This document shows, piece by piece, positions 41,324 to 50,753 of a DNA stretch of 64,000 bases. Source of the DNA: Sphingobacterium sp. UBA7855 (GTDB taxonomy: Bacteria > Bacteroidota > Bacteroidia > Sphingobacteriales > Sphingobacteriaceae). A model generated the notes under the pieces. It did no database searches. It was given only the letters and a program-made list of their open reading frames with translations, and was not told where the DNA came from. The number at the start of each line of letters is the position of its first letter. Position 1 is the stretch's first letter. The position numbers were made by a program, and so were the translations under genes. The DNA is taken from contig DLST01000021.1 of the NCBI GenBank assembly GCA_002500745.1, positions 1 to 64,000 of the forward strand, in the 5' to 3' direction.

Positions 41324-43510
41324 ATGCTGAAAAAATATTTTTACTTTATTTTGTTACTGATCTTGCCTTCTTTGGCCAGATCCGAAAGTTATCCTGAAGT
41401 TTTATTTGACAATAGCGTTATCAACGGAAGCTATGCTAAGAGTATTGCACATTATACCGGTGAGTCATGGATACAGAATGTAAGTTATAGCTTACCTGTG
41501 TCGGACAGTCTATTTTTTACACCGGGTAATTCACTTTCACTGCGGTACGTTTCTTCTCCCAATGGGAAATGGGAAGCAAGTATTTTAAACGACAAACAGA
41601 AATTTCCTTACTTAATTACTAAGGATGACCATCTGACATTCAAACTATTTATTCAAAGCAATACTGAGAAGGGACAACTCCCTAAAGTCACGTTGCAACA
41701 AAATGATACACGGACGAATGCTGTGGATATTGCCAGTTATATCGATGGTTTTGCTTATGATACCTGGCTTAACGTATCTATTCCGGTGGCTAAATTTGCT
41801 GGAATTTCAATCGGCAAATCTGTATCGGCCTTCATCCTCGAACAAAATGGAAGTTCTTCGCAGACCAATCAATTATTTATAGATCAAATTGAATTTTTGC
41901 CCAAGAACTTTCCGAAAGTAAAACTATCATCCGCTGCCATCTTGTCTAAAATAAGTTCGGTAGATAAGCAAGTTGAGCTGGTATGGCAATTGCCTCTGAC
42001 ACCAAGTATTCGCTACGTGAAAATTTATCGCTCAGAAGACAAGCTTAATTATCAACCCATAGCAATTTTGCCAATCTATGTACAAAAATCCCTGGATCGG
42101 GTGGACGAATATAACAAACCATATTATTACAAAATCGCATGGGTAGACTATAATTATGTCGAATCGCCTTTCTCTGAAGTTAGAGAGGTACAGACAAAAA
42201 AGGGAACGGATGCGGAGATGTTAAATTTTATTCGGAATGCGCATGTCAATTATTTTATAGACAACTATGATGTAAACAGTGGTATGTTTTTGTCTGATCG
42301 AGGAAATCGACAAGCAGTTGTATCCACCAATGAAACGGGCTATGCCATACTGGGATTGCTTGTTGCAGGAGAGAATAATTTAATATCGAGGCAGGCTCTA
42401 TTGGGCAGATTGACGCGGATTGTGAAATTTCTGAGTGGTGTTCAACAGCACCAAGGTGTCTTTACCGCGCTTTACGATGGTCGGTCTGGAGTGCCTTACT
42501 ATCGCGATTCAATTCCAAATTATGACTTACGCGGTACTTCTCATATCATGGAGTCGCTGTTAATCGCTCGACAATATTTTGCTAAAGATAATCCAGACGA
42601 GCAGAACTTAAGAATGAATATTACAAAACTTTGGGAGCGTATAAATTGGGGCTACTTTACTGATGCAAAGAATGCAGATGTACTCTGGGATAAGTGGTCT
42701 CCGGTGGATAGTACTGCTCGATCCCGGCCGATGGGTGGATTTAATGAAAGTTTGGGCACCTACTTGCTTGCGATGTCTTCACCTACTCATCCCTTGCCGA
42801 TTTCAGCATATATCAATGGATTTGCAACCAAACATACAGGGAATGAACTTTATTTTGGGGATGAGTCCAATGATTTGGCCCCAGAGCTTAAAATGAAGTT
42901 AAATGATTCATTAGCACACTCAATAAGCGCCAATCCGTTAATGAGTAATGTAGGAAATGCAGGGGCTTCGATCTATTCCGATGATAAAGTCATTTTTGCC
43001 AAAAATATTGCTGGTGGGAGTTTAAATGAATCATTAATGGCTGTCTATCGTCCCTTCTTGATTATGGATCCAAAGGGTAAAGTAGATGATTTTGTAGATT
43101 ATAAAAAGTATTTGTCGGACTATATCCTCGCTTATAAACGCAGAGACAATGAAATGAGTATAGGAACGCGATTTACAGATATTTGGGGGGTGGAAAAAGT
43201 TGAAGATTCATATCAAGGTTTTTTGGTAAATCCCGCGATATCGATAGCAGCTTACCCATTTGAAAAAGAGATAGGTCTAAAAGCATTGCGTAAATTTTAT
43301 GAAGAATATGCCGATGTGTTATTTACACAGTATGGCTTCAGAAGCTGGATTGATATTAAAAACAACGATGTTTCTGAAAGCTATCGTGCAAGAAATCAAG
43401 CTTCAATCGCGGTGATGATTGAGAATGCAAATTCGGGTATGATCTGGAAATTGTATGAGAATATCCCTGAGATCAAAAAGACCTTAGAAAAAGTATATGC
43501 CAAGAAATAG
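41324..43510 (+). CDS. Exported glucoamylase-like (GH144-related) protein
   Basis: 728 residues. Signal peptide at about 1-18 (FYFILLLILPSLARS), a jelly-roll-like region (about 20-195), a fibronectin type III-like domain (about 205-290), and from about 300 an (alpha/alpha)6-barrel of the glucoamylase-like family: HVNYFIDNYDVNSGMFLSDR, ETGYAILGLLVAGENNLIS, YDLRGTSHIMESLLIARQYF, NWGYFTD and GFNESLGTYLLAMSSPTHPL. Relatives include endo-beta-1,2-glucanases of family GH144. In the relatives I recall, the helix with DLRGTSH reads DLVETSF; the loss of that Glu may change or remove activity. It stands alone with no susCD next to it. Confidence 0.82.
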   Translation: MLKKYFYFILLLILPSLARSESYPEVLFDNSVINGSYAKSIAHYTGESWIQNVSYSLPVSDSLFFTPGNSLSLRYVSSPNGKWEASILNDKQKFPYLITKDDHLTFKLFIQSNTEKGQLPKVTLQQNDTRTNAVDIASYIDGFAYDTWLNVSIPVAKFAGISIGKSVSAFILEQNGSSSQTNQLFIDQIEFLPKNFPKVKLSSAAILSKISSVDKQVELVWQLPLTPSIRYVKIYRSEDKLNYQPIAILPIYVQKSLDRVDEYNKPYYYKIAWVDYNYVESPFSEVREVQTKKGTDAEMLNFIRNAHVNYFIDNYDVNSGMFLSDRGNRQAVVSTNETGYAILGLLVAGENNLISRQALLGRLTRIVKFLSGVQQHQGVFTALYDGRSGVPYYRDSIPNYDLRGTSHIMESLLIARQYFAKDNPDEQNLRMNITKLWERINWGYFTDAKNADVLWDKWSPVDSTARSRPMGGFNESLGTYLLAMSSPTHPLPISAYINGFATKHTGNELYFGDESNDLAPELKMKLNDSLAHSISANPLMSNVGNAGASIYSDDKVIFAKNIAGGSLNESLMAVYRPFLIMDPKGKVDDFVDYKKYLSDYILAYKRRDNEMSIGTRFTDIWGVEKVEDSYQGFLVNPAISIAAYPFEKEIGLKALRKFYEEYADVLFTQYGFRSWIDIKNNDVSESYRARNQASIAVMIENANSGMIWKLYENIPEIKKTLEKVYAKK

Positions 43511-43606
43511 ATTTGTTACGTTAGAATTGGAATAACCAGGTAGTCTTATTGACTTTTTTCGCTATATTTACTTGCTTAAATGGATATTAAATACGTAACA
43601 AACGAC

Positions 43607-44128
43607 ATGCTTAGAAAAATAAATTTGGGAATTTTAACCTTATGCGCAAGTTTATCGTTATTTTCTTGTAAACAACAAGCTATTGTAGTCAATCCAGGTG
43701 CAGTTATAACAAAAGATGGCACTGATGATGGTTTGAAAAATGTAAGAAAGGATTTTAATGATGCAAAAAGAACGGATGAAGGAATTAAATTTAGTATATC
43801 TTCCGATCTATTGTTCCCAACAAACTCTTCTTATTTATCTGAAAAGGCAAAAACTGAAGTAAGCAAGTTGGCTTTGATTTTGAAAGAAAGCAATAATAAG
43901 ATCAAAGTTGATGGATATACGGATGCCACTGGCACTGTGGAGTATAATCAGTGGCTTTCTGATAAAAGAGCTGCGTCAGTAAAGAAATTCTTGGTAGATT
44001 CAGGTGTTGCGGAGTCTCGCATCACTGCTAAAGGTTTCGGTCAGTCAAATCCAGTTGGAGATAACAAAACTGCTGATGGACGTCAAAAAAATAGAAGGGT
44101 AGAAGTTACTATTTTGGATAAGAAATAG
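43607..44128 (+). CDS. OmpA-family lipoprotein
   Basis: 173 residues from ATG at 43607; an earlier ATG at 43580 would put nine residues before the lipoprotein signal, which begins MLRKINLGIL. The lipobox LFSC gives lipidated Cys21. The C-terminal OmpA domain covers about 60-170 with LLFPTNSSYLSEKAK, VDGYTDATG, LSDKRAASVKKFL and NRRVEVTI, and should bind peptidoglycan. It links the outer membrane to the wall. An upstream TATATTTA at 43563-43570 resembles a -7 box and would make the 43580 start leaderless, which also favours 43607. Terminator at 44154. Confidence 0.93.
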   Translation: MLRKINLGILTLCASLSLFSCKQQAIVVNPGAVITKDGTDDGLKNVRKDFNDAKRTDEGIKFSISSDLLFPTNSSYLSEKAKTEVSKLALILKESNNKIKVDGYTDATGTVEYNQWLSDKRAASVKKFLVDSGVAESRITAKGFGQSNPVGDNKTADGRQKNRRVEVTILDKK

Positions 44129-44153
44129 TAGTTCAAGCCTGTTTAGTGTATTG

Positions 44154-44185
44154 AAAGCGGAATATCCTATATATTCCGCTTTTTT
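44154..44185 (+). terminator. Terminator after the OmpA-family gene
   Basis: AAAGCGGAATA / TATTCCGCTTT-type stem with a short AT loop and a T6 tail. Confidence 0.88.
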
Positions 44186-44316
44186 ATGCCTATCGATTTT
44201 TATTATTCCTAGATCATCTCCGTGAAAAAAAATATGTTAAGCAATAGGAATCGGAATATTCTTTTTGAATGAATTTCTAGCTATAGGCGAAATCTCCTAG
44301 AAGCGCTACGTTTATA

Positions 44317-44350
44317 ACAAGAAAAGCCCATCGTTAGATGAGCTTTCTTG
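44317..44350 (-). terminator. Terminator of tRNA-Gly/tRNA-Leu
   Basis: ACAAGAAAAGC / GCTTTCTTGT imperfect stem directly 3' of tRNA-Leu on the minus strand. The tail is U-poor, so the call is moderate. Confidence 0.55.
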
Positions 44351-44435
44351 TACCTAGGGCGGGAATCGAACCCGCACTCCCTTAACGGGAACAGGATTTT
44401 AAGTCCTGCGTGTCTACCAGTTCCACCACCTAGGC
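44351..44435 (-). tRNA. tRNA-Leu(TAA)
   Basis: 85 nt, class II. Acceptor GCCTAGG / CCTAGGT with a G-U first pair, discriminator A, anticodon loop with TAA in GGACTTAAAATCC, long variable arm (TTCCCGTTAAGGGA) and T arm GCGGGTTCGATTCCCGC. Five bases separate it from tRNA-Gly upstream, so both come from one transcript. No encoded CCA. Confidence 0.96.
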
Positions 44436-44440
44436 AGGTG

Positions 44441-44513
44441 AGCGAAAAACGAGATTCGAACTCGCGACCCCAACCTTGGCAAGGTTGTGCTCTACCAACT
44501 GAGCTATTTTCGC
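44441..44513 (-). tRNA. tRNA-Gly(GCC)
   Basis: 73 nt. Acceptor GCGAAAA / TTTTCGC, discriminator T, D arm GCTCAGTTGGTAGAGC, anticodon GCC in CCTTGCCAAGG, T arm GCGAGTTCGAATCTCGT with one G-U pair. First gene of the Gly-Leu tRNA unit. Confidence 0.96.
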
Positions 44514-44566
44514 ATTGGAATTTTATTTCAATTTTTAAAGGATCATTGCGTTCCTTTTTGGTGATG

Positions 44567-44597
44567 CAAATATAGAGCGAAAAATCAATATCGCAAA
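44567..44597 (-). promoter_or_regulatory. Promoter of the tRNA-Gly/tRNA-Leu unit
   Basis: Minus strand TTTG (44594-44597), 19-bp spacer, TATATTTG (44567-44574): exact match to the TTTG-N19-TAnnTTTG consensus, 54 bases before tRNA-Gly. Confidence 0.85.
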
Positions 44598-44625
44598 ATA
44601 TTTATGTACTTTCTTGTAGTGTTTT

Positions 44626-45114
44626 TTATAACTCCTTTGAATTCAGTACAGAAAAAATTAAATCACTTTCAAAACCACGAGATAATGCAAATTGATAAAG
44701 CTTATTTTTCACAGTATAAAAATCCTTGCTACCTATTTCACGCCGTTTTTTATTAATGAGGTCACTTAATATCTGCTCATATTCATCTAGGTCGATCTGT
44801 TTAAATGCAATTTTTATTAATGGTTCGGATACTCTTTTTAATTTCAGCGCCTGTTTGATCTTTATTTTACCCCAACCTTTCATACGTAGTTTTCCGTTGC
44901 AATACGCAATGGCGAATCGTTCCTCGTTGAGGAAGTTTTCAGCAATTAAATCGGCGAGCACATTTTCAACTTCTTCTTCGCTCAGTCCCCAACTATAGAG
45001 TTTATCGCGAACTTCCTGTTGGGCACGTTCCTGATAGGCACAATAGCTCTCCGCCTTTAACTGCGCCTGGCGTTGTGTCAATATCTTTTTCTTTCTGTTC
45101 TCTTCGTTAAACAT
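44626..45114 (-). CDS. recX: RecX-family regulatory protein
   Basis: 162 residues, three-helix repeats of the RecX type. The first repeat has YCAYQERAQQEVRDKLYSWG, the second FLNEERFAIAYCNGKLRMKGWGKIKIKQAL (positions about 62-91, the most conserved part of the family), and the third repeat closes the protein. RecX binds RecA filaments and limits their extension. recA is not next to it. The gene is divergent from murF-alr with 78 bp between the two starts. Confidence 0.92.
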   Translation of the reverse strand: MFNEENRKKKILTQRQAQLKAESYCAYQERAQQEVRDKLYSWGLSEEEVENVLADLIAENFLNEERFAIAYCNGKLRMKGWGKIKIKQALKLKRVSEPLIKIAFKQIDLDEYEQILSDLINKKRREIGSKDFYTVKNKLYQFALSRGFESDLIFSVLNSKEL

Positions 45115-45192
45115 AATGTCAAAATTTCAAAAATAATATGAAATAACTAAAAAAATGTTCAGTTTTGATACAATTAAAGAAATATCAAAGGA

Positions 45193-47634
45193 ATGTACAA
45201 AATATCCGAAATCGTTCAGATTTTTCATCCTAATCGCACATTTATAACGGATCCCAATTCTTTTGTCCAACATTTATTTTACGATAGCCGTAAGATCGTC
45301 CAGGCTGATCATGGGATTTTCTTTGCATTAAAGAAAAATAGAGACGGTCACCATTATTTGAAAGAGGCCTATGCTAAAGGCGTTCGGAATTTCGTATTGC
45401 AAGTTGACGAACAGCAGGAAGTAGAGTTATCGGGAGCAAATATTGTTTGGGTTGAGGATAGTTTGGTCGCCATGCAAGCATTAGTGGCCTTTCATCGACA
45501 AAAATTTGATTATCCCCTCATAGGCATAACAGGTAGCAATGGTAAAACAATTGTCAAGGAATGGCTTTTCCAGTTGATGTCACCAGAATATAAAATCTAT
45601 CGAAGCCCCAAGAGCTACAATTCGCAACTTGGCGTGGCTTTGTCACTTTGGGGACTATCCGATGAATATAATCTCGCTATCATCGAAGCTGGGATTTCTG
45701 AAAAAGGTGAGATGACACGTCTTGAGCAGATGATCAAACCTACCATTGGTGTATTGACCAATATAGGTGTCGCCCATAAGACAGGTTTTGAATCGAAAGC
45801 CGAGAAGATTGATGAAAAGCTTCAGCTATTTACACATGTGGAAACCATCATCTTTCCATACAGTTATCTCGAAAATGTTCAGTTACCTTATCGACCGCGT
45901 AAGTTTTCTTGGGGGTTTGAGGAAGGACTTTCTTTAGAGGTTTATTCGATCAAGCAGATCAATGATCGATTTACACTGGTTACCTTCTATTATGCGGGTC
46001 GTACCTTCGCTGTTGAAGTGCCATTTGTGGACAAAGGAAATGTAGAAAATGCAATTAACTGTGTCGCGGTTATGTTGCGGTTTGGATACGAGGGTGCGGT
46101 AATTGCTGCTCGAATTAAGAACCTGCAACCCGTGGCCATGCGTCTCGAGTTAAAAAAGGGGAAAAATAATAGTTCAATTATCGATGACTCCTATAGTAAT
46201 GACTTGGATGCACTGCAAATTGCGCTCGAGTTTTTGAATCAGCAGGGCCAACATCCATTTAAGATGTTGATTTTATCAGATATCTCAGGTGTCAGTATAG
46301 ATGATGTCAAAAGTTTGGCCAAGCTAAAACGTCTGCTTAGCGAGTACCACTTGGATCAATTGATATTGATTGGTGAGGTTTTGCCGAAATTGGCGTCGCA
46401 GTTCGATGTACCTTCTATTTCTTATGTGGACACAACTGCTTTCTTAGCTGATATGAGATCCGTTTCTTTTGAGAATGCAACCGTATTGCTGAAAGGAGGG
46501 CGGGAATTTCATTTTGAGCGTATCAGTGGGCAATTAGTGGCCAAATCACATGATACAGTACTTGAAATTAATCTGAATGCACTGGAAAATAATTTGAATG
46601 TATACAGACAATTACTGCCAAAGCATGTGAAGCTTATGACCATGGTAAAAGCTTTTTCTTATGGAAGTGGCAGTTTTGAAATTGCCAATCTTTTGCAATT
46701 TAACCGTGTGGATTATCTTACCGTAGCTTTTGCCGATGAAGGAGTTGATTTGCGGGGCGCTGGCATCACACTACCGATTGTTGTGATGAGTCCCGACGAA
46801 AGCTCTTTCGAGTCCATCGTGCAATATAATCTTGAACCGGAAATCTATAGTTTTAGAATTTTGTTCTCCTTTTTGAATTTTTTGAAGGGTAAACAGGTAA
46901 ACTCCTTCCCAATTCATATTAAGATTGATACAGGGATGCACCGCCTCGGATTTATGCCTGATGAGGTCGATCAATTGATAACTTTTCTCAACACGGCATC
47001 CATTTTAAAAGTAAAATCGGCATTTTCCCATTTAGCGTCTGCAGGAAATGAAAGGGATAACGAATTTACTCAGCGACAAATTGATCTGCTTAATGAGTGC
47101 ACAAAACGTCTGCAGGATGGTATAGGATATTCTTTTCTCCGTCATATTGCTGCCACTTCAGGTATCGAATTGTGGCCAAATGCTTATTTTGATATGGTCA
47201 GGTTGGGGATCGGTCTCTATGGAGTTGATATTGAGCGCCATGATTTGCCAATCCGTGAGGCAAGCATACTAAAAACCAATGTAACACAAATAAAATACCT
47301 TGCAGCCAGTGAGACCGTTGGGTATAATCGTCATGGCGTCCTGCATAGAGATAGTAAGATTGCCACGATAAAAATCGGTTATGCAGACGGGTACGATAGG
47401 CGTTTTGGGAATGGCGTAGGTCAAATGATGGTTAACGGTGTTTTGGTTCCTACGATAGGAGATATATGTATGGATATGTGTATGCTTGATGTAACCGATG
47501 TCGAGGTAGGTGAGGAAGACGAAGTTATCGTATATCCCGATATCAAATCGTCGGCCAAGGCAATCGGGACTATCCCCTATGAATTGCTCACGAGTATTTC
47601 TCAGCGGGTAAAAAGAGTATATTTTTATGAATAG
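45193..47634 (+). CDS. murF-alr: Bifunctional MurF ligase / alanine racemase
   Basis: 813 residues, a fusion usual in Bacteroidota. The MurF half (about 1-450) has the ATP loop GITGSNGKTIVKEW (114-119), the EAGISEKGEM segment and SYSNDLDALQIAL. It adds D-Ala-D-Ala to UDP-MurNAc-tripeptide. The racemase half (about 455-813) has the PLP Lys486 in MVKAFSYGSGSFEIAN, HIKIDTGMHRLGFMP, RLGIGLYGVD and ETVGYNRHG with the catalytic Tyr, plus the C-terminal beta domain with GDICMDMCMLD. Fusing the enzymes couples D-Ala supply to its use in wall precursors. The ligase motif has GKT-I rather than the commoner GKT-T/S, still compatible with function. Confidence 0.96.
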   Translation: MYKISEIVQIFHPNRTFITDPNSFVQHLFYDSRKIVQADHGIFFALKKNRDGHHYLKEAYAKGVRNFVLQVDEQQEVELSGANIVWVEDSLVAMQALVAFHRQKFDYPLIGITGSNGKTIVKEWLFQLMSPEYKIYRSPKSYNSQLGVALSLWGLSDEYNLAIIEAGISEKGEMTRLEQMIKPTIGVLTNIGVAHKTGFESKAEKIDEKLQLFTHVETIIFPYSYLENVQLPYRPRKFSWGFEEGLSLEVYSIKQINDRFTLVTFYYAGRTFAVEVPFVDKGNVENAINCVAVMLRFGYEGAVIAARIKNLQPVAMRLELKKGKNNSSIIDDSYSNDLDALQIALEFLNQQGQHPFKMLILSDISGVSIDDVKSLAKLKRLLSEYHLDQLILIGEVLPKLASQFDVPSISYVDTTAFLADMRSVSFENATVLLKGGREFHFERISGQLVAKSHDTVLEINLNALENNLNVYRQLLPKHVKLMTMVKAFSYGSGSFEIANLLQFNRVDYLTVAFADEGVDLRGAGITLPIVVMSPDESSFESIVQYNLEPEIYSFRILFSFLNFLKGKQVNSFPIHIKIDTGMHRLGFMPDEVDQLITFLNTASILKVKSAFSHLASAGNERDNEFTQRQIDLLNECTKRLQDGIGYSFLRHIAATSGIELWPNAYFDMVRLGIGLYGVDIERHDLPIREASILKTNVTQIKYLAASETVGYNRHGVLHRDSKIATIKIGYADGYDRRFGNGVGQMMVNGVLVPTIGDICMDMCMLDVTDVEVGEEDEVIVYPDIKSSAKAIGTIPYELLTSISQRVKRVYFYE

Positions 47635-47678
47635 TAAAGGATATTCTGCATTTTTGAATAGTATTTTATTTTGAGATC

Positions 47679-48278
47679 ATGTTTAGTAAATTGATTAGGG
47701 GATTCATTAATTATTTGATTCGCGGGATTTTGGTTGTTGTTCCATTGGCCGGTGCGATCTTTCTAATTGTCTGGATTGTGGCATCAATTGATTCTTCGTT
47801 AAATCTGACCGAGCATTTTTTGGAGGATGAAAAGGGACATCCGCTCTATATTCCGGGTATAGGTATTTTGACTGTCATTTTGGTACTGGTTTTGGCCGGT
47901 GTTATATTTACAAATTTTGTTACCGATCCAATTAAAGTTTGGATTAACCACCAAATCAAACGGATACCACTCTTAAATACGTTGTACACCTCCATAAAAG
48001 ACTTTACTGAGGCATTTGTTGGCGATGCAAAGAAATTTAATGAGCCTGTATTGGTGACTGTCAATGAATTTGGTCTGAAGAAGATCGGATTTTTGACGCA
48101 GCATGATTTGAAAAGTATAGGTCTTAAAGACGAAGTGATGGTCTATTTTCCATACTCGTATTCTTTTGCAGGCCAGGTGGTCATTATCAGTGCGGATAAG
48201 GTGAAAAAATTGGAGATGTCTCCCACAGATGCGATGAAGTTGGTCGTTTCTGGCGGTGTGAGTGGGATCGACCATTAG
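47679..48278 (+). CDS. DUF502-family membrane protein
   Basis: 199 residues with two N-terminal membrane helices (about 14-35 and 60-82) and a cytoplasmic or periplasmic domain of mixed alpha/beta type. IPLLNTLYTSIKDFTEAFVG and VMVYFPYSYSFAGQVVII (the equivalent of the common FxPTTPNPTSG stretch) and the ending DAMKLVVSGGVSG are diagnostic of DUF502. Function is unknown; plant homologues are called COV (continuous vascular ring). It follows murF-alr after 44 bp. Confidence 0.9.
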   Translation: MFSKLIRGFINYLIRGILVVVPLAGAIFLIVWIVASIDSSLNLTEHFLEDEKGHPLYIPGIGILTVILVLVLAGVIFTNFVTDPIKVWINHQIKRIPLLNTLYTSIKDFTEAFVGDAKKFNEPVLVTVNEFGLKKIGFLTQHDLKSIGLKDEVMVYFPYSYSFAGQVVIISADKVKKLEMSPTDAMKLVVSGGVSGIDH

Positions 48279-48423
48279 CTGTCTTTTCAGTTTATTTGGG
48301 ATCCACGCCAGAAAAGGCTGGAATTGATTCATGAGTTCAAGCCTTTTCGGGTAAATATTTGTTGTTTCAGCATGTTGAGCTGATCTCGTTGAATTTAACG
48401 ATATTTTTATTTTCAGTATGATT

Positions 48424-49326
48424 TTACTGATCTTTTTTTTTGCCCAAGCTAGGATTTGCCGGTGGGATGGGAATATAGCCATTGTCGCCCGGAACCTTTG
48501 GGAATTCATGGTTTTCCCATTTAGCTCTTGCCTCCCGCAGCGTTTCTAAATCCGAGGCGACAAAGTTCCAGTCGATATAACGTTGCTCCGGAAATGGGGT
48601 TCCGCCAAAAATATATACCGAAGTACCTGCTTTCATTTGGAATTCGCATAGTTTTGCATCTTTGGCGACCAAAATTTGTTTTGGTCCGAATTCCTGACCT
48701 TCTGCTTTTACAGTTCCATCCAAGATGTATAAACCACTTTCGCCGTAGAGATTATCCCCTAGTTTAATCGTCGCGTCTTCTTCCGCTTTCATTTCGATCA
48801 GATACAACGGACTGTAAACGGGCACTTCGGAGTGATGTTCTTTAATTTCTCCGGCAATTAACCGATAGGACACCCCATCTTCAGTCCATTGGGGAAGCTG
48901 AGGTTGTTCGATGTGTACAAAATTAGGCTCCATTTTTTCGAGCTCTTTAGGTAGAGCAACCCAAATTTGGAGTCCATGCAAATTATGGGATGTGGATCGC
49001 AATTGTTGCGGCGTTCTTTCGGAGTGTGTAACACCTTTTCCTGCTGTCATCCAGTTTACCGCGCCAGGTTTGATTTCCACGGCATTTCCCAGACTGTCAC
49101 GGTGCATAATATTGCCTTCGAACAGATAAGTCAGCGTTGATAAGCCGATATGTGGATGTGGGGCAATGTCCATGAAGTGCGGTTCGGTAATCGTGTCGGG
49201 TCCCATATGATCAATAAAGATAAAAGGGCCCACCATGCGTTTTTGCCGGAAGGGAAGAAGGCGTCCAACCAGGAAATTGCCTATATCGGCAGCCCTTTCT
49301 TCAATAACTATTGCAATATTTGACAT
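48424..49326 (-). CDS. Pirin-family protein
   Basis: 300 residues, double-stranded beta-helix cupin. The N-terminal cupin has the metal-binding set FIDHMGPD, HPHIGLSTLTYLFEG and the loop VNWMTAGKGVTHSERTP; HNLHGLQIWVALP follows. The C-terminal half has GTPFPEQRYIDWNFVAS. Bacterial pirins such as YhhW act as quercetinases or as metabolic regulators, so an enzymatic or redox-sensing role is possible. Alone between convergent and divergent neighbours; the start is divergent from the LytS-like gene, 45 bp away. Confidence 0.94.
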   Translation of the reverse strand: MSNIAIVIEERAADIGNFLVGRLLPFRQKRMVGPFIFIDHMGPDTITEPHFMDIAPHPHIGLSTLTYLFEGNIMHRDSLGNAVEIKPGAVNWMTAGKGVTHSERTPQQLRSTSHNLHGLQIWVALPKELEKMEPNFVHIEQPQLPQWTEDGVSYRLIAGEIKEHHSEVPVYSPLYLIEMKAEEDATIKLGDNLYGESGLYILDGTVKAEGQEFGPKQILVAKDAKLCEFQMKAGTSVYIFGGTPFPEQRYIDWNFVASDLETLREARAKWENHEFPKVPGDNGYIPIPPANPSLGKKKDQ

Positions 49327-49371
49327 AATGTTTTTTTATTTTTGTATTTGGAATCTACAGCAATTTAACAA

Positions 49372-49974
49372 ATGTCTGGTATAATAAATCGTTTTTTTGG
49401 CAAAAAAGTCTTAATAAATGAGGAACTTTTGCCGCTTGCGGATCGCTTATCTTTTAGGAATAGTCAGTTCGATAGTTTTTTGATGGAGCATTTTTTTAAA
49501 GGTGATAAAACAAGTTTGGATGAATATTTTGCTTTTCAAAAACAGATGCTTGAGCTACAGGTCGATCGGTTTGAATCGATCCACATCGAGCTTGACTTGT
49601 TGAAGAAGTATTTGAAGCTAATAGAACATGTTGTCGCGGAAGGTTTTTCCGTGAAATGGGAAAATAAACTTCCATGCGACGAGGAGATTAGGCTGCCACC
49701 ACTCATTTTTTTTCCTATGATACAGCATGCTATCAAAAATGGTTATAATACGATGTCCTCCCATCCTGTCCGTATTCGACTATCGGGTTCATCAACGGTG
49801 CTCACACTGGAAGTTAGCTATCGCGTAAACCATTATTTCGAAGATCAGTTTAGTGGCACATTATTAGGCGATTTCCAAAAGCGACTAGCCTATCTGTTTC
49901 CTCAAAAATATAATTTATTATTTAACAGTAACAGCAATACCGCTCGAATGACATTGTCGGTCCAGCTATTTTAG
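49372..49974 (+). CDS. Stand-alone LytS-like histidine kinase fragment or adaptor
   Basis: 200 residues without membrane segment or sensor. It lines up with the cytoplasmic half of LytS-type kinases: IHIELDLLKKYLKLIEHV matches the EL-xYL-L-xxR helix, LPCDEEIRLPPLIFFPMIQHAIKNG matches the P-P-L-L-x-P-F-V-E-N-x-x-K-H-G box (positions about 98-122), and LLGDFQKRLAYLFPQKYNLL matches the N-x-x-x-R-L-x-x-x-Y segment. The expected phospho-acceptor PHFLFN is not seen (SQFDSFLMEHFF is at the equivalent place) and the HATPase G boxes are missing. So it probably lacks kinase activity and may act as a dimerising or binding protein. The stop overlaps the HAD gene end by 4 bp, convergently. Confidence 0.65.
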   Translation: MSGIINRFFGKKVLINEELLPLADRLSFRNSQFDSFLMEHFFKGDKTSLDEYFAFQKQMLELQVDRFESIHIELDLLKKYLKLIEHVVAEGFSVKWENKLPCDEEIRLPPLIFFPMIQHAIKNGYNTMSSHPVRIRLSGSSTVLTLEVSYRVNHYFEDQFSGTLLGDFQKRLAYLFPQKYNLLFNSNSNTARMTLSVQLF

Positions 49975-50753
49975 ATGATGTCGAAGTGTTTTAGTGCATT
50001 CCAGATACCATTCTCATCGACGCTGTCAGTTATATAATCTGCAATTTCTTTGACCTCGGGATTTGCATTGCCCATAGCAACTCCAATATGTGTGTGTGCT
50101 AGCATGGTGATATCATTGCCTCCATCGCCAAACGACATGGTTTCTTCCCGGGTGAAGTTGAAATGATCTAAAAAAACATCTATTCCTATCTTTTTGCTCT
50201 GCCCCATCGGATTAATATCGGCGAAAATTGGTGTCCACCTTGATGCGATTGAGTTCGGCATCACGTTTCTCATAAATTCGGCTTCTTCTTCCGGACTGAT
50301 GAAAACATTAATCTGCATCACCGTGTCTAGATCAAAATCCCGTTCGTAATCGCGAATAGGTGGAGTAGGGACATTAACCTGCTTGTACATCGCTAACACC
50401 TCAGGTGTAGCCCGATTTAATGAAATTTCTTTTTCTGACATAAATGAAAAAGTCAAGTCTTCATGTTTTTTGGCATAGTGCAATAAGGAGCGGATATCAT
50501 TTTCAGGAATATTATTTTTATAGATAACTTCCTGTTCCTTTGTAACGCAATATCCGCCATTGAAGGTTATGTAACCGTCAAAATTAAGATAATGAATATG
50601 CTCGAGCTGATTGTAGGATCTTCCTGTTGATACAAATACCTTGATATTTTTTTCTTTTAATAATTGAAATGCACGTTGAGTAGATTCGGGAACTTGATGT
50701 GTTTTGAAACTTAGCAAAGTTCCATCGATGTCAAAAAAGATAGCTTTAATCAT
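49971..50753 (-). CDS. HAD-superfamily (Cof-type) phosphatase
   Basis: 260 residues from ATG at 50751-50753; 12 codons upstream would precede the DxD motif without a known function. FFDIDGTLL carries the nucleophile Asp8 and acid Asp10, VFVSTGRSYNQL is motif II, and SFGDGGNDITML is motif IV. The C2-type cap domain lies in between. Cof-like phosphatases hydrolyse sugar phosphates, flavin mononucleotide or other small phosphoesters; which one is not clear. Ends convergently with the LytS-like gene. Confidence 0.93.
   Translation of the reverse strand: MIKAIFFDIDGTLLSFKTHQVPESTQRAFQLLKEKNIKVFVSTGRSYNQLEHIHYLNFDGYITFNGGYCVTKEQEVIYKNNIPENDIRSLLHYAKKHEDLTFSFMSEKEISLNRATPEVLAMYKQVNVPTPPIRDYERDFDLDTVMQINVFISPEEEAEFMRNVMPNSIASRWTPIFADINPMGQSKKIGIDVFLDHFNFTREETMSFGDGGNDITMLAHTHIGVAMGNANPEVKEIADYITDSVDENGIWNALKHFDII

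Noticed and set aside
47973..48509. 178-residue minus-strand open frame across DUF502 and the pirin gene
   Set aside because: It overlaps two well-supported genes on either strand and has no recognisable motif; frame shadow.
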